Shown piece after piece: positions 10,970 through 18,722 of a stretch of DNA of 64,000 bases. Numbering within the stretch: position 1 is the stretch's first letter; each line of letters begins with the position of its first letter. The position numbers and the translations under genes are program-made. The stretch comes from Halomonas elongata DSM 2581. Its GTDB lineage: Bacteria > Pseudomonadota > Gammaproteobacteria > Pseudomonadales > Halomonadaceae. The notes under the pieces were generated by a model. That model ran no database searches and was not told the DNA's origin. It worked only from the letters and a program-made list of their open reading frames with translations. The stretch spans positions 1,860,001 through 1,924,000 of the forward strand of contig NC_014532.2 of the NCBI RefSeq assembly GCF_000196875.2. The letters run 5' to 3'.

Positions 10970-11081
10970 CGGATGCTCCATCGGCTGGATGTTACAAGGT
11001 TTTTCCCTATGTACGACTTATTGCCAGTGTCATGCAAGGACTCGCCACCCCTATGGTAGACGCATCCAGCGGAGAGCACGC

Positions 11082-12014
11082 ATGATCACGGCCTACATCA
11101 CCCACCCCGACCATCCCCGGCACTACATGGGACCTGAGCATCCCGAATCGCCCCAACGACTGGATGCCATCCGTGCTCGCCTGCTGCGCTCGGGCATTCT
11201 CCAGCAGACCATGCAGTCCGATGCCGTCGAGGCCAGCATGGCACAACTGCGGCGCGTCCACCCCGAGGCGCACCTGCGCCTGCTCGAACATCGCTTGCCG
11301 GAACAAGGCTTCACGACGATCGATGGCGATACTCTCATGACGCCCGACAGCCTGCGCATCGCAAGACTCGCCGCCGGCGCGGCGATCAAGGGTGTCGACC
11401 GGGTCTACCGCCATCAGGCCGACAATGCCTTCTGCGCCATGCGCCCGCCCGGCCACCATGCCGAGGCCAGCAACGCCATGGGCTTTTGCCTCTACAACAA
11501 TGTCGCGGTGGCCGCCGCCCACGCCCGGAACCAATATGGCGCGCGCCGGGTGGCGATTCTCGATTTCGATGTCCATCAGTGCAACGGCACCATCGATATT
11601 TTCCAGAACGACCCGAACGTGCTGATCTGCACCAGTTTTCAGTATCCCTTCTATCCCTGGCGCTATCTCGACTGCCGGGCATCCAACATCGTCAATACAC
11701 CGCTGCCGGCCGGCACCGACGGCCCTGCCTTCCGTCGCGCCATCGAGGCAAGCTGGCTGCCGGCCCTGCACGATTTCCGGCCCGACTTGGTGCTGGTCTC
11801 GGCAGGCTTCGATGCCCATCGCGAGGATCCGCTGGCCGAGCTCTGCCTGGGCGACGAAGACTTCTACTGGGTGAGCCGTCTGGCCGTCGAGATCGCCGAA
11901 CGCTATGCCCAGCGGCGCCTGGTCACGGTTCTCGAGGGCGGCTACGCGGGCGATGCCCTGGGGCGCAGCACCGAAGCCTATCTCAAGGCCTTGCTCGGCC
12001 TGCCCTTCGATTGA
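11082..12014 (+). CDS. Histone deacetylase-family protein (AcuC/HdaH-like)
   Basis: A 310-residue zinc amidohydrolase of the arginase/deacetylase fold. Active-site motifs are RPPGHHAEA near residue 120, DFDVHQCNGT near 160 (Asp and His zinc ligands) and AGFDAHREDP near 240 (second Asp). The usual DVHHGNGT reads DVHQCNGT here, so the loop after the zinc ligand is changed. Members remove acetyl groups from lysines, polyamines or small amides. Divergence from the PatZ-like gene (112 bases apart) suggests a protein or metabolite deacetylase linked to it. The ATG at 11082 follows GGAGAG; a longer upstream frame would run into the divergent gene. Confidence 0.88.
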   Translation: MITAYITHPDHPRHYMGPEHPESPQRLDAIRARLLRSGILQQTMQSDAVEASMAQLRRVHPEAHLRLLEHRLPEQGFTTIDGDTLMTPDSLRIARLAAGAAIKGVDRVYRHQADNAFCAMRPPGHHAEASNAMGFCLYNNVAVAAAHARNQYGARRVAILDFDVHQCNGTIDIFQNDPNVLICTSFQYPFYPWRYLDCRASNIVNTPLPAGTDGPAFRRAIEASWLPALHDFRPDLVLVSAGFDAHREDPLAELCLGDEDFYWVSRLAVEIAERYAQRRLVTVLEGGYAGDALGRSTEAYLKALLGLPFD

Positions 12015-12139
12015 ACCGCGCCGTTTCCCGGCATCGAGAAACACGACCGACCATATCAGCCGCTAGCGAACATGTCGCCATCGGCCAGGTACGGGTCGTC
12101 GGGACTACCCGACGCCCCGGGTGGTTATGGTAATCTGAT

Positions 12140-12154
12140 GGAAACTCCGTTTCC
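12140..12154. promoter_or_regulatory. Candidate operator palindrome before the XRE-cupin regulator
   Basis: GGAAAC-TCC-GTTTCC is a perfect 6+6 inverted repeat lying 14 bases before the regulator's start codon. XRE-cupin regulators often bind such sites in their own promoters; autoregulation is inferred. Confidence 0.45.
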
Positions 12155-12168
12155 GATAGTGAATTCCG

Positions 12169-12801
12169 ATGACCGCCAGCAACGATCAGGACGCCGCCCT
12201 GCGCATTGCCTCCGGGCGCAAGCCATTCGTCGAGCCTCTGCGGCTCGGCGAACGGCTCAAGGAGATCCGCCTGGCCAATGAATGGACCCTGGGCGATGTC
12301 AGCGAACGCACGGGGCTGGCACGTTCCACGCTTTCCAAGATCGAGAACGACCAGATCTCGCCGACCTTCACCGCGGTACAGAAGCTGATCAGCGGCCTGG
12401 ATATCGATCTCCCGCAACTACTCAGCCAGCCGCAGACCAAGACGCGCACCATGGGCCGCCGGGACCTGACGCGCCGAGGGGAAGGTCAACAGCACCCCAC
12501 CCCGACCTACGAGCACGAACTGCTCAGTTGCGAACTGGCCCAGAAGCGCATGATCCCCTTCAAGACCATCGTGCGCGCTCGCCGCTTCGAGGAATTCAGC
12601 GAATGGGTCCGTCACGACGGCGAGGAGTTCCTGATGATTCTCGAAGGCGAGATTCAGCTGTTCTCCGAGTTCTACGAACCGCTTCAACTGGCCAAGGGCG
12701 ACAGTATCTACTTCGATAGTGACATGGGTCATGCCCTGGTCTCGGTCAGTGAGGAGGATGCCGTGGTATTGTCGGTGTGCACGCCGCGGGATGGTCTTTG
12801 A
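12169..12801 (+). CDS. XRE-family regulator with C-terminal cupin domain
   Basis: A 210-residue protein. Residues about 25-80 form a helix-turn-helix (LGERLKEIRLANEWTLGD, with the recognition region GLARSTLSKIEN), and residues about 125-205 form a cupin barrel (GEEFLMILEGEIQLFSE, LAKGDSIYFDSDMGHAL). In this family the cupin senses a small ligand, such as a polyamine or amino-acid breakdown product, and controls DNA binding. No catabolic operon is adjacent, so the regulon is unknown. A palindrome at 12140-12154 is a likely operator. Confidence 0.85.
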   Translation: MTASNDQDAALRIASGRKPFVEPLRLGERLKEIRLANEWTLGDVSERTGLARSTLSKIENDQISPTFTAVQKLISGLDIDLPQLLSQPQTKTRTMGRRDLTRRGEGQQHPTPTYEHELLSCELAQKRMIPFKTIVRARRFEEFSEWVRHDGEEFLMILEGEIQLFSEFYEPLQLAKGDSIYFDSDMGHALVSVSEEDAVVLSVCTPRDGL

Positions 12802-12857
12802 CGGACAGCGCACCTCCTCCGGCAAGATATCGAACCGCTACCCAACGGAGTGACACC

Positions 12858-13184
12858 ATGCAGGACTTCGACGACGCCACCCGTACCGAACTCGAGGCCG
12901 CCGCCTTTCGCCGCTTGCTGCGCCATCTCGACGAGAACAAGGACGTTCAGAACATCGATCTGATGATCCTTGCCGACTTCTGCCGCAATTGCCTCTCCAA
13001 GTGGCTGGTGGCCGAGGCCGAAGCGCGCGGTGAGTCGCTGGATTACGAAGCCGCCCGCGAGTATGTCTACGGCATGCCCTACAGCGAATGGAAGTCACGC
13101 TATCAGGCCGACGCCACGCCGGAACAACTGGCCGCCCTCGAGGCCCGCCAGGCCGCGAAGCGCGAGCGGGGCGACGACGAATGA
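12858..13184 (+). CDS. DUF1244 protein
   Basis: A 108-residue acidic helical protein matching DUF1244: AFRRLLRHLDENKDVQNIDL, MILADFCRNCLSKW and YGMPYSEWK. The function is unknown. ACGGAG precedes the ATG at 12858. The stop overlaps the start of moaB (ATGA), so it is translated with the molybdenum cofactor genes; whether it takes part in that pathway is not known. Confidence 0.85.
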   Translation: MQDFDDATRTELEAAAFRRLLRHLDENKDVQNIDLMILADFCRNCLSKWLVAEAEARGESLDYEAAREYVYGMPYSEWKSRYQADATPEQLAALEARQAAKRERGDDE

Positions 13185-13702
13185 GCGAGGCGATGATTCC
13201 CCTGTCCGTGGCGGTACTCACCGTCTCCGACACGCGTACCGAAGAGACCGACCGTAGCGGCCGGACCCTGGTGGAACGCCTCGAGGCCGCCGGCCACCGG
13301 CTGTACGACAAGCGCATCGTCGTCGACGATGTCTACCGCATTCGCGCCCAGGTGGCGGCCTGGATCGCCGAGCCTGAAGTGCAGGTCATCCTGACCACCG
13401 GCGGTACCGGCTTCACCGGGCGCGACTCCACCCCTGAGGCCGTCTCGGTGCTGCTCGACAAGCGGATCGAAGGCTTCGGCGAGCTCTTCCGCCACCTCTC
13501 CTGGCAGGAGATCGGCAGTTCCACCGTGCAGAGCCGCTGCCTCGGCGGTCTGGCCAACGCGACCGTCGTCTTTTGCCTGCCCGGCTCTACCGGCGCTTGC
13601 CGCACCGCCTGGGACGGCATCCTCGCTGAACAGCTCGACAGCCGCCACCAGCCCTGCAACTTCGCCAACCTGGTGATTCCGGAACGAGGCCAGCATGTCT
13701 GA
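13181..13702 (+). CDS. moaB: Molybdenum cofactor biosynthesis protein B
   Basis: A 173-residue MoaB/Mog-fold protein with the molybdopterin-binding loop [17 protein letters not shown] near residues 67-83 and the LPGSTGACR segment near the C-terminus. MoaB/Mog-type proteins adenylylate molybdopterin before molybdate insertion; in some bacteria MoaB has little activity when Mog is also present. The start overlaps the DUF1244 stop by 4 bases and the end overlaps moeA by 8 bases. Confidence 0.92.
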   Translation: MSEAMIPLSVAVLTVSDTRTEETDRSGRTLVERLEAAGHRLYDKRIVVDDVYRIRAQVAAWIAEPEVQVILTTGGTGFTGRDSTPEAVSVLLDKRIEGFGELFRHLSWQEIGSSTVQSRCLGGLANATVVFCLPGSTGACRTAWDGILAEQLDSRHQPCNFANLVIPERGQHV

Positions 13703-14912
13703 CACTGCATCTCTCCAGTCGGTGGAAGCCGGCCTAGAGTCCCTGCTCGAGGGCGTCCCGGTACTGCCGACGGAAACCCTGCCCTGCGAACGAGCGGCAC
13801 GCCGCGTGCTTCCGGCCGATGTCACCGCCCGTCTCGATGTGCCGCCCTTCGACAACAGCGCCATGGACGGTTATGCCCTGCGCCATACCGATGCCGGACG
13901 CGTCCTGCCGGTTTCGCAGCGCATCGTCGCCGGCGCGAGCGCCGAGCCCCTGGCACCGGGTAGTTGTGCCCGCATTTTCACCGGCGGTGCGATGCCTCAA
14001 GGCGCCGATTGCGTCGTTCGGCAGGAAAACGCCGAGGTCACCGCCGACGGTATCCGGGTGCCCGACGACATCCCCGTCCATGACAATGTGCGTCATCGCG
14101 GCAGTGACGTGCGCGCGGGCACGCCATTGCTGAGCGCCGGCATGCGTCTCGATGCCGCCGCCCTCGGCCACCTCGCCGGACAGGGCATCACCGAGGTCGA
14201 GGTACGCCGCCGTCCGCGCGTCGCCCTGCTCTCCACCGGTGACGAAATCGTCGAACCCGGCCAGCCGCTGAAAGCCGGCCAGATCTACAACAGCAACCGG
14301 CCCATGCTGATCCAGCTGCTCGAAACCTTCGGGGCCGAGGTCACACGCCTGACCAGCGTGCCGGACGAGGCCGAGGGCACCCGCGCACTGCTCAGCGAAG
14401 CGGCTCAGGATGCCGATGTGGTCATCACCACCGGCGGGGTCAGTGTCGGCGAGGAAGATCACGTCAAGACGGCGCTCGAGTCACTGGGGCGGCTCGACCT
14501 GTGGAAGCTGGCCATGCGTCCGGGCAAACCGCTCGCCCTGGGTCGCCTCCCCGACGGCAATGGTGGCGAGACACGCTTCGTCGGACTGCCGGGAAACCCG
14601 GTCTCCAGCTTCGTGGCGGCCTGGCTGTTCCTGCGGCCTCTCATGGGCGCCCTGCTCGATTGCCCCGAGCTTGGCCAACTGCCAAGGCTCACCGCCCGAG
14701 CCGACTTCTCGGCACGCACGGGGCCACGCCGCCACTACATGCGCGTGACGCTGACGTTTTCTGCAGAGGGAATCGTTGCCCAGGCCTTTCCCGACCAGAA
14801 TTCCGGCGTGCTGTCGTCCTGTGTCGGTGCCGACGCCCTGGCGATCATCGAGCCCGACTCGAACATCACCGCCGGCGATAGCATCGACTGCCTGTGGCTG
14901 CGCGGGGATTGA
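13695..14912 (+). CDS. moeA: Molybdopterin molybdenumtransferase
   Basis: A 405-residue MoeA with the expected order of motifs: [14 protein letters not shown], the [17 protein letters not shown] segment, [39 protein letters not shown] and [13 protein letters not shown]. It inserts molybdate into adenylated molybdopterin in the cytoplasm. The start lies inside the end of moaB, so the pair is coupled. It converges with acpH, with only three bases between the stops. Confidence 0.95.
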   Translation: MSDTASLQSVEAGLESLLEGVPVLPTETLPCERAARRVLPADVTARLDVPPFDNSAMDGYALRHTDAGRVLPVSQRIVAGASAEPLAPGSCARIFTGGAMPQGADCVVRQENAEVTADGIRVPDDIPVHDNVRHRGSDVRAGTPLLSAGMRLDAAALGHLAGQGITEVEVRRRPRVALLSTGDEIVEPGQPLKAGQIYNSNRPMLIQLLETFGAEVTRLTSVPDEAEGTRALLSEAAQDADVVITTGGVSVGEEDHVKTALESLGRLDLWKLAMRPGKPLALGRLPDGNGGETRFVGLPGNPVSSFVAAWLFLRPLMGALLDCPELGQLPRLTARADFSARTGPRRHYMRVTLTFSAEGIVAQAFPDQNSGVLSSCVGADALAIIEPDSNITAGDSIDCLWLRGD

Positions 14913-14915
14913 AGC

Positions 14916-15479
14916 TCAGGGAGCCACGCCCAGCTCCGCCTCTAGATCGTTCCAGAGCGACTCGAACTCCCTGGCCAGATGCCCATAGTCGCGCTCCATC
15001 CAGGGCACCAGCCGCGCCAGTTGATTGGGGCCGTCGATACGGCGGCCCACGCCAGCCACCGCCCGGCAGGTGAAGGAGAAATCGGCGTATCCCCTCAGCC
15101 AGTCCTGGCGTATCAGGGCCGGCATCATCGCTTCCAGGCGACGCGGTGCGACACGGCCGTCCAGTACCCGATAGCAACGCCCCACCAGGGCATCGCGTTC
15201 GCCGACCTCCAGGTGGCGGGCCAGGAAATGGTCCCACAGCAGATCGAGGGCGATGCCCGCATAACGGCGCTGCGGCGATGGCGCCCTCGCCCGTGCATCA
15301 CGCACGACCGGATGCGCATCCACATAGGCATCCACGCGGCGGTGATGACGGATACCACGGGCGATCTCCGTCCCCCAGGCGTCGAGATCCGCGCCCTTGA
15401 CGCCATCGGCAATGAGGTTGCCGTACAGGAAATCGTCCGTTCCGCCTCTTGCCAGCCAACCATGCGCCAGGAAATTCAT
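14916..15479 (-). CDS. acpH: Acyl carrier protein phosphodiesterase
   Basis: A 187-residue HD-like protein of the AcpH (DUF479) family: the opening MNFLAH, the GNLIADGVKG segment, RHHRRVDAYVDAHP, and DLLWDHFLARHL, where the His and Asp residues bind the metal. AcpH removes the phosphopantetheine arm from acyl carrier protein. It starts one base after the tusE stop, so it is probably the last gene of the tus operon; the functional link is not obvious. Confidence 0.88.
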   Translation of the reverse strand: MNFLAHGWLARGGTDDFLYGNLIADGVKGADLDAWGTEIARGIRHHRRVDAYVDAHPVVRDARARAPSPQRRYAGIALDLLWDHFLARHLEVGERDALVGRCYRVLDGRVAPRRLEAMMPALIRQDWLRGYADFSFTCRAVAGVGRRIDGPNQLARLVPWMERDYGHLAREFESLWNDLEAELGVAP

Positions 15480-15480
15480 G

Positions 15481-15837
15481 TCACAGACAATGGCTGGGTT
15501 TGGGCAACCCCGCCAGGCGGGCCGCCACCTTGGCGGGACTACCGGGGAAGAGTCGCATCAGATGGATCGAACGCCCCTTTTCCGGCCCCAGGGCACGCCC
15601 CACGGCCTTGACCAGGGGGCGCATGGCAGGCGCCATCTCGTAGCGTGCATAGAAGTCGCGCAGCACCTCGATCACCTCCCAGTGCGCCTCATCCAGCGCG
15701 ATGCCCTCTTCTGCGGCCAGCGCCCTGGCGACATCCGGGGTCCATTGCTCTAGCTCGACGAGATAGCCTTCGGGATCGAGGGCCACGCTCGTGGTGTCAG
15801 AAACTGGAAGATAACGGTATATTTCCGTAGTTGCCAT
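15481..15837 (-). CDS. tusE: Sulfur relay protein TusE (DsrC family)
   Basis: A 118-residue DsrC/TusE protein with the family core (DPEGYLVELEQWTPDVA, DEAHWEVIEVLRDFY, MRLFPGSPAKVAARLAGLPKP) and the essential penultimate cysteine in the SHCL tail. TusE accepts persulfide sulfur from the TusBCD complex and passes it to MnmA for 2-thiolation of tRNA wobble uridine. The frame extends to a TTG at 15846, but the ATG at 15837 overlaps the tusB stop (TGATG) and is the likely start. Confidence 0.92.
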   Translation of the reverse strand: MATTEIYRYLPVSDTTSVALDPEGYLVELEQWTPDVARALAAEEGIALDEAHWEVIEVLRDFYARYEMAPAMRPLVKAVGRALGPEKGRSIHLMRLFPGSPAKVAARLAGLPKPSHCL

Positions 15838-16127
15838 CAGTACCAACTCAAGGTTCGTTCAGCCTGCTCGGTCAAGGTCACAAAACCATCGACATCCACC
15901 ACCTTCACCCTTTCATCGTGGCGGCCCATGAGACCTCGGGCCTCGAGATCCTCGCGCAAGGCGTAGAGTCGTCCCCCGATATTCGCGAATCCATCGACCA
16001 GGGACGGCAGTGCGCCCTGTACGCCATCTTCGATGAGCAGCAACCGATCTTCGGCCGTCATGGCCGAGAGCGCCTGTTCGACCGCCCGGCCGGCATCCGG
16101 CGCACGGTTCACGATATGCAGTTTCAT
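15837..16127 (-). CDS. tusB: Sulfur relay protein TusB (DsrH family)
   Basis: A 96-residue DsrH-fold protein (MKLHIVNR start, LLLIEDGVQGAL, then YALREDLEARGL), of the usual TusB length. It forms the TusBCD hexamer that takes sulfur from TusA. GAGGAA precedes the ATG. Its stop overlaps the tusE start. Confidence 0.88.
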   Translation of the reverse strand: MKLHIVNRAPDAGRAVEQALSAMTAEDRLLLIEDGVQGALPSLVDGFANIGGRLYALREDLEARGLMGRHDERVKVVDVDGFVTLTEQAERTLSWY

Positions 16128-16154
16128 AGATTCCTCGTCGACAGCCCCGCCCCT

Positions 16155-16532
16155 CTAGAACGTCAGCACCAGGGCGTGGCGCTCCACCAGCTCCGCGATG
16201 CTCGCATCGTCCAGGCGGTGGGTCGCCAGCAACAGATCCTGCTGTTCGAGACCATAGCGCTCCATGACCTGCCCCTCGACATACAAGGCCTCGATATCAT
16301 ACATCTCGAGCATCTCGAGCGTCGGACCCGTGCCTTTCTGCCCCAGCGCGCCCGGTCCCTGCCCCTCCAGCAAGGCCAGAACGCCCTCGCCCATGAAAAG
16401 CAGCGACACCTCCCGGCCGAAAGCGGCGCCCACCAGGGCAGCATCGAGGCCTTCCCGCAGCCAGCTCGAACCATGAGGGCCATGGCGAAGGATCACCAGC
16501 AGATCGCCATCGGGCATTTGCGAATCACGCAT
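16155..16532 (-). CDS. tusC: Sulfur relay protein TusC (DsrF family)
   Basis: A DsrEF-fold protein (DLLVILRHGPHGSSWLREGL, LLFMGEGVLALL, LEMYDIEALYVE). Within TusBCD it is a structural partner of TusD. Three ATG codons stand in a row (16538, 16535, 16532); AGAGGA is best spaced for the last, giving about 125 residues. Gene order tusD-tusC-tusB-tusE is the standard one. Confidence 0.88.
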   Translation of the reverse strand: MRDSQMPDGDLLVILRHGPHGSSWLREGLDAALVGAAFGREVSLLFMGEGVLALLEGQGPGALGQKGTGPTLEMLEMYDIEALYVEGQVMERYGLEQQDLLLATHRLDDASIAELVERHALVLTF

Positions 16533-16556
16533 CATCATTCCTCTGGACGGAGCACT

Positions 16557-16949
16557 CTAGGAGGAGAAAGTCACCAGGCGATCACAGTTCAGCCCCAAGT
16601 CGACGAGCTGGCCGAGCCCCGTCAATTCGAAGGGAGCCTCCACACTGTATCCCGACTTGCCATGCCGGCTCGCTTCACGTTCGTCCAGCAGGCCACGTCG
16701 CAATGCCGCCGCGATGCAGACCTGCAAAGCCACGCCGTGTTCAGCATTCAAGGCCGTCCAGCCATCCACCAGATGGGGTTCGTCCTGAGGAGGAGCGGCA
16801 AGCCGGGAAGCGTTGTAGACGCCGTCATGGTAGAAGAAAACGGTTTCCAGCTGATGCCCCCGCGCCAGCACGGCACGAGCGAAGCGCAATGCCGAATGGC
16901 TGGCCTGATGGCTATAGGGCGCGCCCATCAACAGGATCGCATAGCGCAT
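16557..16949 (-). CDS. tusD: Sulfurtransferase TusD (DsrE family)
   Basis: A 130-residue DsrE-like protein. The persulfide-carrying cysteine is C78 (ALQVCIAAALRRG), the same position as in E. coli TusD. Other family segments are GHQLETVFFYHDGVY and GLGQLVDLGLNCDRLVTF. TusD accepts sulfur from TusA and passes it to TusE. It is the first gene of the tusDCBE-acpH unit, 69 bases downstream of yccA. Confidence 0.92.
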   Translation of the reverse strand: MRYAILLMGAPYSHQASHSALRFARAVLARGHQLETVFFYHDGVYNASRLAAPPQDEPHLVDGWTALNAEHGVALQVCIAAALRRGLLDEREASRHGKSGYSVEAPFELTGLGQLVDLGLNCDRLVTFSS

Positions 16950-16968
16950 GATACATCTCTCTGAACGC

Positions 16969-16994
16969 GCTGGCCCCGCCGTAGCGGGGCCAGC
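16969..16994. other. Strong stem-loop between yccA and tusD
   Basis: An 11-bp perfect stem (GCTGGCCCCGC / GCGGGGCCAGC) with a 4-base loop separates yccA from tusD. No T-run follows on either strand, so it may be an mRNA stability or attenuation element rather than a full terminator. Confidence 0.6.
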
Positions 16995-17018
16995 ATGGCA
17001 GTGGACATCCGCGGTGGA

Positions 17019-17687
17019 TCAGTCCTGACTCATGATACCCAGAATGGAAAGCAGGCTGACGAACAGGTTATAGATGGAAACGTACAGGGTGATGGTGGCG
17101 AGGATGTAGTTGGTCTCGCCGGCGCGATGCACGATCTCGCTGGTCTGATAGAGGATGGCCGCAGCGGAGAAGAGCACGAAACCGGCGGAAACCATCAGCG
17201 AGAGGCCGGGAATCTGCAGGAAGATGCTGGCCAGCATGGCAAGCACCAGCACGATGGCCCCGGCAAGCAGGAAGTTGCTCAGGAAGCTGAAGTCCTTGCG
17301 GGTCACCAGCGCCACGGCGGAAAGGCCGAGGAAGGTAAGACCGGTCATGCCCAGTGCGGTCATGATCAGTTGCGCCCCATTGGGCAAGGTCAGGTAGGCA
17401 CTGAGGAGTGGCCCGAGGGTAAAGCCCATGAAGCCGGTGAAAGCGAAAGTCGCCAGTAGACCGAAGGCAGAGTTGGCGGTCTTGTGGACCAGGAACATCA
17501 ACCCATAGGCACCGATGAAGAACACCAGGATGTTCATCTGCTGAACGCCCAGCGCCACGGCGGCGCCAGCCGTCACGGCCGAGAACAGCAGCGTCATCGC
17601 CAACAGCCCGTAGGTATTGCGTAGCGTCTTGTTGGCACTGACGCTTCGTGACTGCTGATGCGTCACGTGAGTGTCTTGGTAAGCCAT
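17019..17687 (-). CDS. yccA: Bax inhibitor-1/YccA family membrane protein
   Basis: A 222-residue protein with seven membrane segments and the BI-1 family pattern, ending in TLYVSIYNLFVSLLSILG. E. coli YccA binds and restrains the membrane protease FtsH. The frame runs up to 17858, but the extra residues are low-quality and the ATG at 17687 gives the typical MAYQDTHV start with an AGGGAG site upstream. The order tus genes, yccA, tRNA-Ser resembles the yccK-yccA-serT neighbourhood of E. coli. Confidence 0.9.
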   Translation of the reverse strand: MAYQDTHVTHQQSRSVSANKTLRNTYGLLAMTLLFSAVTAGAAVALGVQQMNILVFFIGAYGLMFLVHKTANSAFGLLATFAFTGFMGFTLGPLLSAYLTLPNGAQLIMTALGMTGLTFLGLSAVALVTRKDFSFLSNFLLAGAIVLVLAMLASIFLQIPGLSLMVSAGFVLFSAAAILYQTSEIVHRAGETNYILATITLYVSIYNLFVSLLSILGIMSQD

Positions 17688-17900
17688 TGATCTAGAGCTC
17701 CCTGTTTTATGATGATCCAGGCAATCGACACAGAATGCCCCCTGAAGGTTCCCGACGCAAGCGCCCATCGAGCAGCCCCGCCGTTCCTCTCCAGGAGGGT
17801 TGGCGTCCCGTCGTCCGGCAGACGATGCAGGAGACGCGGCCCATGTAGTATACGTCACGCGCCTTCATTGCCCAGGTAACATCTTGATCGGCCAGGGCTC

Positions 17901-17928
17901 TTGACTCAACGAAAAATCTTGGTAGGAT
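17901..17928 (+). promoter_or_regulatory. Promoter of the tRNA-Ser gene
   Basis: TTGACT (17901-17906) and TAGGAT (17923-17928) are separated by 16 bases and sit about 15 bases before the tRNA. Confidence 0.65.
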
Positions 17929-17943
17929 ACACCGCCGTGAGCC

Positions 17944-18033
17944 GGAGGGATGGCAGAGCGGTTGAATGCACCGGTCTTGAAAACCGGCGAAGGCGCGAGT
18001 CTTCCCAGGGTTCGAATCCCTGTCCCTCCGCCA
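17944..18033 (+). tRNA. serT: tRNA-Ser(UGA)
   Basis: A 90-base class II tRNA. The acceptor stem GGAGGGA pairs with TCCCTCC; the anticodon loop CTTGAAA holds TGA at 17978-17980; a long variable arm follows; the T arm contains GGTTCGAATCCC; the gene encodes the terminal CCA (18031-18033). It reads UCA and related serine codons. The sequence directly after it changes character and leads into phage genes, so the 3' half is the probable integration target. Confidence 0.97.
17990..18033. other. Probable prophage attachment site (attL) within the tRNA 3' end
   Basis: Phage integrases commonly recombine within the 3' half of tRNA genes and restore the tRNA. Here the tRNA is intact and foreign-looking DNA begins right after its CCA. 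The second copy (attR) is not in the window, so the exact core cannot be set. Confidence 0.45.
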
Positions 18034-18042
18034 CCTTCTTCA

Positions 18043-18075
18043 AGGGAATCAGCTACTTAGCTGGTTCCCTTTTTC
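18043..18075 (+). terminator. Terminator after tRNA-Ser
   Basis: A 12-bp stem with one G-T pair (AGGGAATCAGCT / AGCTGGTTCCCT, 4-base loop) followed by TTTTTCGTTTTT, directly downstream of the tRNA. Confidence 0.85.
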
Positions 18076-18103
18076 GTTTTTGGCGATTAAAAACTGATCA
18101 AAA

Positions 18104-18134
18104 GTGCAACGGTGCAACGCCTACCCGTTGCACC
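18104..18134. repeat. GTGCAAC repeats near the attachment site
   Basis: Two direct copies of GTGCAACG stand side by side (18104-18119) and an inverted copy follows (CGTTGCACC, 18126-18134), making a 9-bp hairpin from 18111. Short direct and inverted repeats beside attL are typical integrase arm sites; this is inference. Confidence 0.4.
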
Positions 18135-18722
18135 ATCCCACCTAGACCGGCAAGGAATAGACGAAAGTCTTAAAGATTGGCCGGAAAGACAACGTTCGAC
18201 CCGCAAACCCGCCTCAAGTAAAAGCCTGTGAGCTCCCGACCAGGAGAACCACGACTAGGGGACTGAGTCCCAGGCCACTGTACCAGGTCGGCCTCCTATT
18301 ATTATGCAGCGTGACCCGTACTGCACCTCTCTCGTTGCGCTCGATCATAGCCATTCCTTGGTCATGTCGAGAGAGGTGGTATCTCCTGCTGGGGGGCGCC
18401 CGCCGTTCGGGTTTTTGCTCAATTCTGAACATAAGTCCTAGTGCGACCTGATGCCCATGCTCTGACGCACAACACCTATACTTAAGAAGTGGCGAGAGCC
18501 GGCGCCAGGCGACGAGACCTAGCCCGCCTTGCTACCCTCCCTATCGAGCACTAGGCTTCCTCATTAGGCCGTGCTGCTCGCGTACAAGGCCACCTCTGCA
18601 ACATCGTTTAACATGAGTTACACAACAATATACGAGAAAATGTCGTTATGAAGCGGGGTGCTAGATACCCTGTATAGGGTTCAGCACCCATCACTTCAAA
18701 TAGGCGAGGGAGTATTTCGATC

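Larger units (their letters stand above)
18034..18722. other. Non-coding stretch between attL and the hydrolase gene
   Basis: No convincing gene is visible. The stretch has the tRNA terminator, repeated GTGCAAC motifs (18104-18134), and a weak hairpin plus T-run at 18399-18416 on the plus strand. A 72-codon minus-strand frame (18214-18432) is probably not a gene: it has no ribosome site and its composition is poor. Confidence 0.6.

Noticed and set aside
15831..16964. A 377-codon plus-strand frame opposite tusB/C/D
   Set aside because: Shadow of three well-conserved minus-strand genes in the standard tusDCBE order.
18214..18432. A 72-codon minus-strand frame near attL
   Set aside because: No ribosome site, odd composition, and a weak hairpin inside it; not supported as a gene.
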